Positions 1 to 5,436 of a stretch of DNA of 6,471 nucleotides are shown in pieces. The translations under genes were made by a program, and so were the position numbers. This DNA comes from Saprospiraceae bacterium (GTDB lineage: Bacteria > Bacteroidota > Bacteroidia > Chitinophagales > Saprospiraceae). The stretch covers positions 1 through 6,471 of the forward strand of contig JAHDEQ010000197.1 of NCBI GenBank assembly GCA_020628755.1. Reading direction: 5' to 3'. The number at the start of each line of letters is the position of its first letter. Position 1 is the first letter of the stretch. The notes beneath the pieces were generated by a model. The model was not told the DNA's origin, ran no database searches, and saw only the letters and a list, made by a program, of their open reading frames with translations.

Positions 1-746
1 CCATACTCAAAACCTTTGGCAGCATTGATAGATAACATTGCCTTACCCAGATCAGCATGCAATTTATCAAAAGCGGGACTGCCTAGCCCGGCTGGGCAGC
101 CTTCGACCACAGCCGAAACGACTCCACCAATGGTATCTCCTTCTTTACGAATTGCCTTTATTAAATCAATCATTTCCTCTGCCATTTTCAAATCAGGACA
201 ACGAATCGGCGTATTTTCTATAAGATTAAAATCTAAGTTTTGATAAGGTTTTTCTAGTTTTAAATTTCCTACTTGGCTAACATATCCTTTTACTGTAATA
301 GAATTTTCTTGCAAAAATAATTTGGCAATTGCTCCAGCCGCTACACGAGCCGCGGTCTCGCGAGCAGACGAACGCCCGCCGCCTCGATAATCTCTTAATC
401 CATATTTAGCGTGATAAGTGAAATCTGCATGTGAAGGACGAAATTTATCGGCAATATGACTATAATCTTTAGAGCGTGCATCCGCATTTTTGATATAAAT
501 AGCAAGGGGAGTACCCGTAGATTTTCCTTCAAAGACACCCGATAAAATTTCGGCTTGGTCGGCCTCCTTACGTTGTGTCACAATCTTGGATTGCCCAGGA
601 CGACGACGCGCCAATTCGGCTTGAATAAAAGCCTCATCAATTTCTAGTCCCGCAGGACAACCGTCAATCACTACGCCAATTCCTTTGCCGTGAGACTCAC
701 CAAAGGTGCTAATTCGAAAAGCATTACCAAAAATATTTCCTGCCAT
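1..746 (-). CDS. aroC: chorismate synthase, N-terminal part (runs off the left edge)
   Basis: Chorismate synthase catalyses the last step of the shikimate pathway, converting 5-enolpyruvylshikimate-3-phosphate to chorismate with reduced FMN as cofactor in the cytosol. I translated 248 codons from the ATG at 746-744; the frame stays open to the window edge, so about the last third of a usual 350-370 aa protein is missing. The first family signature, FGESHG, lies at residues 15-20, with the conserved active-site His19. The second block, FRPSHADFTYHAKYG (102-116) followed by RGGGRSSARET (121-131), contains the second conserved histidine, His106. The last visible residues, NAAKGFEYG, match the family's KGFEFG-type motif. 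The start is secure because MAGNIFGNAFRISTFGESHG is the family's normal N terminus. No Shine-Dalgarno sequence is visible. The gene lies downstream of the SDR gene on the same strand but is separated from it by 129 bases. Confidence 0.97.
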   Translation of the reverse strand, partial: MAGNIFGNAFRISTFGESHGKGIGVVIDGCPAGLEIDEAFIQAELARRRPGQSKIVTQRKEADQAEILSGVFEGKSTGTPLAIYIKNADARSKDYSHIADKFRPSHADFTYHAKYGLRDYRGGGRSSARETAARVAAGAIAKLFLQENSITVKGYVSQVGNLKLEKPYQNLDFNLIENTPIRCPDLKMAEEMIDLIKAIRKEGDTIGGVVSAVVEGCPAGLGSPAFDKLHADLGKAMLSINAAKGFEY

Positions 747-769
747 AATTTTTTAATTGAAATGAAAAT

Positions 770-777
770 CAAAATTA
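770..777 (-). promoter_or_regulatory. possible -7 box for aroC
   Basis: On the minus strand the sequence reads TAATTTTG, a match to the Bacteroidota -7 consensus TAnnTTTG, ending 23 bases before the aroC ATG. There is no TTG at the expected distance (about 19-21 bases) upstream, and the surroundings are so AT-rich that a chance match is quite possible. If real, aroC is transcribed independently of the operon upstream. Confidence 0.3.
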
Positions 778-810
778 AAAAATCAAAGCAGACTTCTTTA
801 ATAGTAGGAG

Positions 811-870
811 AAAAAAAACTCTGTGTAACTCCGTGAAGCCTCTGCGTTGCTCTGTGAAATAGTTTTTTTT
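811..870. repeat. intergenic CTCYGYG tandem repeat flanked by A8/T8 inverted tracts
   Basis: Four imperfect units of 10-11 bases lie head to tail: CTCTGTGTAA (819-828), CTCCGTGAAGC (829-839), CTCTGCGTTG (840-849) and CTCTGTGAAA (850-859). They are bracketed by AAAAAAAACT (811-820) and AGTTTTTTTT (861-870), an exact 10-base inverted repeat. The opposite strand reads as a series of CRCRGAG units. From memory, similar 'cacagag / cgcagag' tracts are scattered through intergenic regions of many Bacteroidota and other bacteria; their function is not established. The position, just after the SDR stop codon, would fit a role at transcript 3' ends. The T8 run follows the unit array on either strand, although the units themselves do not form a strong internal hairpin. 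Confidence 0.7.
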
Positions 871-875
871 AGAAA

Positions 876-1787
876 TTAGCTTATCAAATCCTTCAATGCT
901 TTTTCAATTTTAGGAAAATGAAATGTAAAACCTTCTTTTTGTAATCTTTTGGAATAGACATATCTTCCATAGAGTGCCAATTCATGATCCGTATTGAAAA
1001 TTATTTTTGCTCCCAATTTTGCTAAGAAAGCGGGAGCAGGAATGCCAATTGGCATTCCAAGCGTTTGGCGGAGGGTTTTCATAAAAATATGATTAGAAAC
1101 AGGATGTGGCGCACTTGCAATGTAAATTCCTTTATATTTTTCTTCCAAAATTGCTGACCAAATCAAATGATTCAAATCTTCTTGGTGAATCCAACTAATA
1201 CCTTGTTTGCCACTACCAACCTTGCCGCCAAAACCAATTTGAGCCAAGCGTTTGAGTTTGTGTAAAGCACCTCCTTTTTTACCAATAACAAAACTGGTTC
1301 TTAAAATAACGCCTCGCATTTCAGGAATTAAAGACTCAAAAAAAGCTTTTTCCCAAGCTTGTCCAACAAACGGAGCAAGACCATAACCAGTAGAAGATTC
1401 TTCAGTACAAATCGTATTCTCGGAATCGCCATAAACATGAGCCGTTGACATTTGAATCCAAACTTTTGGAGGATTTTCTAGGCTTTTTAAAGCCTTACCA
1501 ATCGCTAGAGTAGAGTCCACTCTTGACCTTAAAATAGTATCGCAGTTTTCGGGCGTTTTGATACAATCAACAGACTTGCCAGCGAGGTTAACGATGGCAA
1601 AGGCATCGTTCAATGCCTTTGCCCAATCGCCTACAATTTGTGCATCCCATTGAAGAAATCCAAAAGGTAAATCTTCTTTAGGAATATTTCGGGCAACTAG
1701 AATTGGACGGAAATTTTTGCTGGCTAAAAAATGAGCTAGACTTTTTCCAATAAATCCAGTTCCGCCAAAAATGAGCACTTTTTTCAT
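876..1787 (-). CDS. TIGR01777-family (YfcH-like) NAD(P)-binding SDR protein with C-terminal DUF1731
   Basis: This is an atypical extended short-chain dehydrogenase/reductase of the YfcH/SDR39U1 type. The family is often labelled 'NAD-dependent epimerase' or 'cell division inhibitor', but its substrate is not established. The protein has 303 aa, close to the roughly 300 aa usual for the family. The Rossmann dinucleotide motif GGTGFIG is at residues 8-14, followed by the family motifs NLAGKSV (67-73), SRVDST (88-93), STAHVYG (114-120), the WEKAFF segment (145-150), LRTSFVIG (162-169) and SWIHQEDL (198-205). The C-terminal DUF1731 module covers about 245-302 and ends in SKRLQKEGFTFHFPKIEKAL, typical of the family. 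The canonical SDR YxxxK pair is not obvious, as is usual here. It begins 19 bases after the stop of the 137-aa membrane protein gene and is probably the last gene of that operon. Confidence 0.92.
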   Translation of the reverse strand: MKKVLIFGGTGFIGKSLAHFLASKNFRPILVARNIPKEDLPFGFLQWDAQIVGDWAKALNDAFAIVNLAGKSVDCIKTPENCDTILRSRVDSTLAIGKALKSLENPPKVWIQMSTAHVYGDSENTICTEESSTGYGLAPFVGQAWEKAFFESLIPEMRGVILRTSFVIGKKGGALHKLKRLAQIGFGGKVGSGKQGISWIHQEDLNHLIWSAILEEKYKGIYIASAPHPVSNHIFMKTLRQTLGMPIGIPAPAFLAKLGAKIIFNTDHELALYGRYVYSKRLQKEGFTFHFPKIEKALKDLIS

Positions 1788-1806
1788 CGTCTTTTGTTTG
1801 TTATAA

Positions 1807-2220
1807 TTACTCTAAAACTTCTTTTTCGATGACTTCCAACTTCATTTTGGTTGTTTCGCTAAGGTTCAGATGACCACTAGCTTTAGCTTTCTTTCTTAAT
1901 TTGAAAAAGGTATTGACATTGACCAAATAAAGCACACCAACTATCAAAATGATAGTTCCGACCTTGACACTAAGCACTTCAAAAAGTTCTTTTGAAGTAT
2001 CAATGGTACTGGTTTTCATCAAGAATAAAATTGCTCCAATGTTGAGTAGATAGAAACCCATTTTGAGTAATTTATTCGTCGAGTCCGACAATAATTGGTC
2101 GCCATGAAAGATGTCATCAAAAAATATTCTGGCATTAGAAAATAAGACTTCTGAAACCCAAAGGATAATACCAATTCCAACAGTCAAATAGACTACATAG
2201 GTGATTACGGATAAAGTCAT
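1807..2220 (-). CDS. three-helix membrane protein, paralogue of the gene upstream
   Basis: I do not recognise a characterised family. The 137-aa product has three hydrophobic segments at about residues 3-24, 51-68 and 86-105, no signal peptide cleavage site that I can see, and a basic then acidic cytoplasm-like tail (about 107-137, starting FKLRKKAK). It aligns along its length with the 116-aa protein encoded just upstream, sharing TY..YL (7-12), WV...L..N.R (21-31), NKLL..GFYL.N (49-60) and K.G.I.LI (86-93). By eye this is around 30% identity with two single-residue gaps. The extra 20 or so residues at the C terminus are unique to this copy. Start codon ATG at 2220-2218, no Shine-Dalgarno. 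It is 86 bases downstream of its paralogue and 19 bases upstream of the SDR gene, so it is probably co-transcribed. Function unknown. Confidence 0.85.
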   Translation of the reverse strand: MTLSVITYVVYLTVGIGIILWVSEVLFSNARIFFDDIFHGDQLLSDSTNKLLKMGFYLLNIGAILFLMKTSTIDTSKELFEVLSVKVGTIILIVGVLYLVNVNTFFKLRKKAKASGHLNLSETTKMKLEVIEKEVLE

Positions 2221-2237
2221 GATATGATGTGTTTAGG

Positions 2238-2253
2238 CCTGTCTTCCGACAGG
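2238..2253. repeat. small perfect hairpin CCTGTC-TTCC-GACAGG
   Basis: A 6-bp perfect stem with a 4-base loop lies in the 86-base gap between the two paralogous membrane protein genes. It is not followed by a T run on either strand, so it is unlikely to be an intrinsic terminator. GC-rich hairpins around CCTGTC/GACAGG are, from memory, a recurrent intergenic repeat in Bacteroidota genomes; here it might act as an mRNA-stability element between genes of one transcript. It is the most GC-rich element in an otherwise AT-rich gap. Confidence 0.5.
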
Positions 2254-2306
2254 TAGATGTCTAAGTGTTTGCGCGTTTGTGTGAACTCCTCAAAGACATA
2301 GACGAG

Positions 2307-2657
2307 TTATGAAAATGTAATTTTTTTCTTTTTCAATATGTACAATCCAATGATATTGCAAATGTGCATTCCTGCTAAAATGAGTACAATTGAACCGATT
2401 TTGGTGGCGAGTAGTTCTAGTAAACTACTCCAGTTTTGAACTAAGCTATCTTCTTTCAATACAAAGAGTACATAAGCTGAATTGACTAAGTAAAATCCTA
2501 CCAAAAGTAGCTTGTTTATCGTATCAGCCATTTCAGGATTTGGTATCATGCTGTGTACATAAGCTCGACCATTTTGGTAGAGTGTTTGTCCCACCCAAAT
2601 CGTGAATAAAGCACTGCAAATCAGGTAAATACAATATGTCAGAATAATCCAGTTCAT
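2307..2657 (-). CDS. three-helix membrane protein, paralogue of the gene downstream
   Basis: This is a 116-aa hydrophobic protein with helices at about residues 3-24, 49-67 and 86-108. It ends in a short lysine-rich tail (LKKKKITFS), suggesting a cytoplasmic C terminus by the positive-inside rule. The central motif NKLLLVGFYLVN (48-59), which begins the second helix, and KIGSIVLI (86-93), which begins the third, are shared with the 137-aa neighbour. The Asn within helix 2 and Asn101 in helix 3 are conserved in both copies and may be functional. Start ATG at 2657-2655 lies 11 bases after the stop of the 139-aa gene, a spacing that indicates translational or transcriptional coupling. No enzymatic motif or known domain is recognised; function unknown. 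Confidence 0.85.
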   Translation of the reverse strand: MNWIILTYCIYLICSALFTIWVGQTLYQNGRAYVHSMIPNPEMADTINKLLLVGFYLVNSAYVLFVLKEDSLVQNWSSLLELLATKIGSIVLILAGMHICNIIGLYILKKKKITFS

Positions 2658-2668
2658 ATTTTAGTGGC

Positions 2669-3088
2669 TTATAATTCCCAAAAAGAACGGGGCGTTGATA
2701 ATACTTTTATCAACTCGGTATAAGTGTTTTTAAAGTACCTCAATATTAAAGCCTGTGGAAATAGCATAAGGAAAACTAGCCATCCAAAGCCATAAAGTAC
2801 TTCGTAAGTTTCAAGAAAATGGATGGAGGTAAAAAGTCCAATTGTACTAATTAGCCATATTCCAGTATAGTACAAGGATTCTTTTCTCCATTTAGATTCA
2901 TAAAGAATGGCCAAAAGGATACAGCTTATCAATTGCCAAGGGCCAATGATTAGTTGAGCCAGCATTGGTAGCATTAAATATTCTGTGTCAAATGTAAGTA
3001 AGGAATAAAAAAAGACAAACCAACAAGGAAGAATGAGCAAGGCTTGTACAATCAAGTCGAGATATAATATTCTTTTTCGGGTTTTCAT
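2669..3088 (-). CDS. four-helix membrane protein of unknown function, first gene of the operon
   Basis: The 139-aa product has four likely membrane segments at about residues 8-31, 38-62, 72-91 and 97-118, preceded by a basic N terminus (MKTRKR). Short hydrophilic loops (for example YESKWRKES, 63-71) separate them. Aromatic residues are abundant and there is a GPWQLIS motif (49-55) in helix 2. It does not share the NKLL/GFYL motif of the two proteins that follow and appears unrelated to them. The N-terminal ILYLDLIVQ segment runs straight into the first helix and could serve as an uncleaved signal anchor. The ATG at 3088-3086 is 38 bases downstream of a good -7 box, so this is the first gene of the operon. 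I do not recognise the family. Confidence 0.82.
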   Translation of the reverse strand: MKTRKRILYLDLIVQALLILPCWFVFFYSLLTFDTEYLMLPMLAQLIIGPWQLISCILLAILYESKWRKESLYYTGIWLISTIGLFTSIHFLETYEVLYGFGWLVFLMLFPQALILRYFKNTYTELIKVLSTPRSFWEL

Positions 3089-3126
3089 AACACAATGTTT
3101 TTTGTAAATAATTTCTTTTTGTATTA

Positions 3127-3157
3127 CAAAGATAAGGGGTTTTTTCTAAACTTTCAA
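3127..3157 (-). promoter_or_regulatory. promoter of the 139-aa/paralogue/SDR operon
   Basis: On the minus strand a TTG (3157-3155) is followed after 20 bases by TATCTTTG (3134-3127), an exact match to the Bacteroidota arrangement of a -33 TTG and a -7 TAnnTTTG. The -7 box ends 38 bases before the ATG of the 139-aa gene. The -33 TTG lies inside the 42-bp palindrome, so a protein bound there would be expected to block the sigma factor. Confidence 0.72.
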
Positions 3158-3181
3158 TAATTATTGAAAGTTTAGAAAAAA
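3140..3181. promoter_or_regulatory. perfect 42-bp palindrome, probable operator in the divergent control region
   Basis: The 21-base left arm (3140-3160) and right arm (3161-3181) are exact reverse complements with no spacer; the core is CTTTCAATAATTATTGAAAG (3151-3170), with T6/A6 ends. It sits between the divergent 139-aa membrane gene and the nicotinamidase-like gene and overlaps the -33 element of the former. Spacerless AT-rich dyads of this kind suit a homodimeric winged-helix regulator, for example of the MarR/GbsR type, but that assignment is inference and no regulator gene lies in the window. A terminator role is less likely, since it lies upstream of both genes, although it could fold as a cruciform or hairpin. 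Confidence 0.75.
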
Positions 3182-3198
3182 TATTTTCAACTAATCTT

Positions 3199-3206
3199 TA
3201 TTTTTG
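3199..3206 (+). promoter_or_regulatory. -7 box of the nicotinamidase-like gene
   Basis: TATTTTTG matches TAnnTTTG and ends 15 bases before the ATG at 3222. There is no clear TTG at the preferred spacing; the nearest candidate is TTTAG at 3171-3175, 23 bases upstream and within the right arm of the palindrome. The leader would be very short, similar to that proposed for purC. Confidence 0.55.
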
Positions 3207-3221
3207 CAAAAAAGACACTGT

Positions 3222-3731
3222 ATGAATACTCTTATTATAGTAGATCTTCAAAATGATTTCCTTTCTTTTGGTATGCAACCCGTTGAAGGTATTTTGGAAG
3301 AAGTCAAAAAAATAAACGAGATGATTCCTCAATTCAATAAGATTGTAGCAGCTAAATTATGGTTTCCGACCAATCATCAACGTTTTGCAGCCAATCATCC
3401 TTGGCGGCATCCAGGAGGAGAAGTGGAAATAGAAGGGGAGAAGCAAAGCCTTTTTGAATACTATTGTATTCAAAATACGTTTGGGGCAGCGTTGATTTCT
3501 TCTTTGCAAAGGGAAAAAATAGAAAAGCTATTTCAAAGAGGAAGTAATTCTAATTCTGATATTGATAATCTATTTTTCGATAAAAAAAATCATTCAACTG
3601 GGTTATTAGAATATTTAGAGGAAAGTCAAATTACAAGGATCACTTTAGCGGGAGTCAATCATTTGCAAACTTTTGAAAAGACTATCGCTATTGCTGAAAA
3701 GTATAATTTAAAATGTGATATTTTAAAATAA
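3222..3731 (+). CDS. nicotinamidase/isochorismatase-fold protein, probably catalytically inactive
   Basis: The 169-aa protein aligns with nicotinamidase (PncA), which hydrolyses nicotinamide to nicotinate. The N-terminal IIVDLQNDF (5-13) keeps the catalytic aspartate at Asp8, and the blocks LWFPTNHQRFAANH (46-59), YYCIQNTFGA (80-89), LFQRG (103-107), FFDKKNHSTGLLEYL (118-132) and ITLAGVNH (140-147) match in order. The key residues are changed. Against E. coli PncA from memory, the metal-site DWH is LWF (46-48), the HCVQ histidine is Tyr81, the catalytic lysine of FHKG is Arg106, and the nucleophilic cysteine position is about Thr150. Only His52 of the metal ligands is kept. The C terminus is about 35-40 residues short. 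I therefore infer a pseudoenzyme, perhaps a binding or regulatory protein, or a decaying gene. The ATG at 3222 is chosen because the in-frame upstream TTG (3204) falls inside the -7 box and the family begins with this hydrophobic strand. Confidence 0.8.
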   Translation: MNTLIIVDLQNDFLSFGMQPVEGILEEVKKINEMIPQFNKIVAAKLWFPTNHQRFAANHPWRHPGGEVEIEGEKQSLFEYYCIQNTFGAALISSLQREKIEKLFQRGSNSNSDIDNLFFDKKNHSTGLLEYLEESQITRITLAGVNHLQTFEKTIAIAEKYNLKCDILK

Positions 3732-3759
3732 AAAGGGTTGCTTGCAAAGCAAGCAACCC
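3725..3759 (-). terminator. gdhA intrinsic terminator, possibly bidirectional
   Basis: A perfect 11-bp stem (3735-3745 with 3749-3759, GGGTTGCTTGC paired with GCAAGCAACCC) closes a 3-base AAA loop. On the minus strand it is followed by TTTTTATTTT (3734-3725), the form of a Rho-independent terminator, 53 bases after the gdhA stop. On the plus strand the hairpin starts 3 bases after the stop codon of the nicotinamidase-like gene but lacks a T tract, so termination in that direction would be weaker. The T tract overlaps the last codons of the convergent gene. Confidence 0.85.
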
Positions 3760-3812
3760 AACCAATCTATTCGAATCTTCAAAAGTAGTTTTAGTACTGA
3801 AGTGATTGGTGT

Positions 3813-5174
3813 TTATAGTACGCCTTGTGCAATCATTGCTTCGGCTACTTTTACAAAACCTGCAACATTTGCACCTTTGACATAATCAATATGTTTGCCT
3901 CTTCCTGCGCCGTACTCCACACATTGAGCATGAATACTCTTCATGATATTGTGCAAACGCATATCCACTTCCTCACGAGTCCAGTTCATACGGAGGCTAT
4001 TTTGCGACATCTCCAAACCAGAAGTTGCAACACCTCCAGCATTAGAGGCCTTACCTGGAGCATATAAGATTTTAGCCTTTTGAAAAACACTAATTCCCTC
4101 AATATCAGTGGGCATATTTGCGCCTTCGGCAACTCCCATACAACCATTTTTGATGAGCGTTTCGGCATCTTTTTTATTGATTTCGTTTTGCGTGGCACTT
4201 GGGAACGCTAGGTCGCAAGCTATTGTCCAAGGTTTTCCGCCTTCTACATAAACCAAATCATATTCTTTGGCAAATTCCTTGATTCGACCACGACGATTAT
4301 TTTTCAAATCTTGGATATAAGCCAATTTTTCTCTATCAATACCTTCTTTATCAAATACACAACCCGAAGAATCCGAAGCAGAATGAACCGTTCCGCCCAA
4401 ATCCAAAATTTTCTCCATCGTGTATTGAGCAACATTACCCGAACCCGAAACGATGCATCGTTTTCCTTCTAATGAATCGCCTTTAGCATTCAACATTTCT
4501 TGCATAAAATACACACAACCATAACCCGTTGCTTCAGGACGAATCAAGCTACCGCCATAAGTCATTCCCTTGCCCGTCAAAACACCCGTATGTTCATTAC
4601 GGAGTTTTTTGTACATACCATACATATAGCCAACTTCACGTCCGCCCACACCAATATCGCCCGCAGGAACATCGGTATCAGGACCAATATGGCGTTGCAA
4701 TTCTGTCATAAAGGCTTGGCAAAAACGCATGATTTCAGCTTCTGATTTTCCTTTAGGATTAAAATTAGAACCACCTTTTCCACCGCCCATTGGAAGCGTC
4801 GTCAAACTGTTTTTAAAGATTTGTTCAAATCCCAAAAATTTAAGAATACTCAAATTGACCGAAGGGTGAAAACGCAAGCCGCCCTTATAAGGTCCAATCG
4901 CATTATTGAACTGCACTCGGTATCCTTTATTGACTTGAACTTTGCCTTGGTCGTCAGTCCAGGTTACACGAAAAGAAACGATGCGTTCGGGTTCAATCAT
5001 TCGTTGCAAAAGAGCATATCCTTGATACTTTGGATTCTTTTTGAGAAAAGGAATTACAACCTCCGCAAATTCGTGAACAGCTTGATGAAATTCTGGTTCG
5101 TTGGGGTTGTTGGCTTTTACATATTTCATGAAGTTACCAACTGTGAGTTTGGATGGCATTGCTAATGCAGACAT
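3813..5174 (-). CDS. gdhA: NADP-type glutamate dehydrogenase, hexameric
   Basis: Glutamate dehydrogenase reversibly aminates 2-oxoglutarate to glutamate with NAD(P)H, assimilating ammonium in the cytosol. The 453-aa length fits the small hexameric class (about 450 aa). The substrate domain has GPYKGGLRFHP (94-104) and the signature LPMGGGKGGSNFNP (127-140) with catalytic Lys133, then PAGDIGVGGREVGYM (170-184) with the conserved aspartate. GGSLIRPEATGYG (207-219) precedes the Rossmann domain, whose GSGNVA is at 244-249. The sequence closely resembles E. coli GdhA, and ASDSSG (266-271) after the second strand suggests NADP preference, which is inference. Start ATG at 5174-5172 is used; an internal Met6 is a possible alternative with little consequence. 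It is monocistronic: convergent with the nicotinamidase-like gene and bounded by terminators on both sides. Confidence 0.97.
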   Translation of the reverse strand: MSALAMPSKLTVGNFMKYVKANNPNEPEFHQAVHEFAEVVIPFLKKNPKYQGYALLQRMIEPERIVSFRVTWTDDQGKVQVNKGYRVQFNNAIGPYKGGLRFHPSVNLSILKFLGFEQIFKNSLTTLPMGGGKGGSNFNPKGKSEAEIMRFCQAFMTELQRHIGPDTDVPAGDIGVGGREVGYMYGMYKKLRNEHTGVLTGKGMTYGGSLIRPEATGYGCVYFMQEMLNAKGDSLEGKRCIVSGSGNVAQYTMEKILDLGGTVHSASDSSGCVFDKEGIDREKLAYIQDLKNNRRGRIKEFAKEYDLVYVEGGKPWTIACDLAFPSATQNEINKKDAETLIKNGCMGVAEGANMPTDIEGISVFQKAKILYAPGKASNAGGVATSGLEMSQNSLRMNWTREEVDMRLHNIMKSIHAQCVEYGAGRGKHIDYVKGANVAGFVKVAEAMIAQGVL

Positions 5175-5357
5175 AGAATTATAAGTTTAAATTAATGTTT
5201 AAAATGTGTGCTTTGTACACTAACTAAGTCTAATCACTGATTTTGATATTACAATAAATAGTAACTTATATTCAAAAATAACATTTTTTATTTGGTAAAT
5301 CTCTTTTTTTTAGTCAAAAATTTTAAAAATGGGATAGGTGTTTGCTGTAAGACATAA
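5175..5357. other. AT-rich leader region of gdhA
   Basis: This is the longest gene-free stretch (with the purC terminator and trailer it reaches 5436). I see no coding sequence or RNA gene. The only -7-like box on the minus strand is TATTTTTG at 5280-5273, which would give a leader of about 100 bases; no TTG lies at the expected distance upstream, so the gdhA promoter is not securely located. A short imperfect dyad, GTGT...ACAC (5206-5220), lies in the leader. Confidence 0.35.
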
Positions 5358-5388
5358 AAAAAGCGGCAAATGAAATTTGCCGCTTTTT
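5356..5388 (-). terminator. purC intrinsic terminator
   Basis: A perfect 14-bp stem (5358-5371 with 5375-5388; GCGGCAAAT paired with ATTTGCCGC plus five A-T pairs) closes a 3-base loop. On the minus strand it ends in a run of seven T (5362-5356), a textbook Rho-independent terminator 48 bases after the purC stop. The T5 on the plus side makes it structurally bidirectional, but no plus-strand gene runs into it. Confidence 0.9.
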
Positions 5389-5436
5389 AGCTCAACGCAG
5401 TAATAATTTTATGAGTGAAATCAATACAAAATATAC

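Noticed and set aside
62..110. GC-rich self-complementary stretch in aroC
   Set aside because: It is coding for EGCPAGLG and neighbouring conserved residues; no gene boundary is nearby, so a terminator makes no sense.
16..243. Open frames on the plus strand opposite aroC
   Set aside because: They are antisense shadows of a well-conserved chorismate synthase frame and have no promoter or recognisable protein features.
1039..1058. Perfect 20-bp palindrome GGAATGCCAATTGGCATTCC
   Set aside because: It lies inside the SDR gene and encodes the repetitive peptide GMPIGIP; the codon choice explains the symmetry, and an internal operator is not supported by anything nearby.
3204..3221. TTG as the start of the nicotinamidase-like protein (six extra residues)
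   Set aside because: This TTG is part of the -7 box TATTTTTG, and the extra residues precede the family's normal N-terminal strand.
3761..3810. Inverted repeat ACCAATC (3761-3767) / GATTGGT (3804-3810) in the gdhA trailer
   Set aside because: The stem is 7 bp with 36 bases between the arms and no T tract; the much stronger hairpin next to it (3735-3759) explains termination.
3825..5165. Several plus-strand frames and one alternative minus frame of 60-114 codons within gdhA
   Set aside because: All overlap the strongly conserved gdhA frame; their translations are low-quality and resemble no protein family.
5273..5280. TATTTTTG on the minus strand as a firm gdhA promoter
   Set aside because: No -33 TTG at proper spacing and the region is nearly all A/T, so it is only mentioned as a weak candidate in the leader entry.
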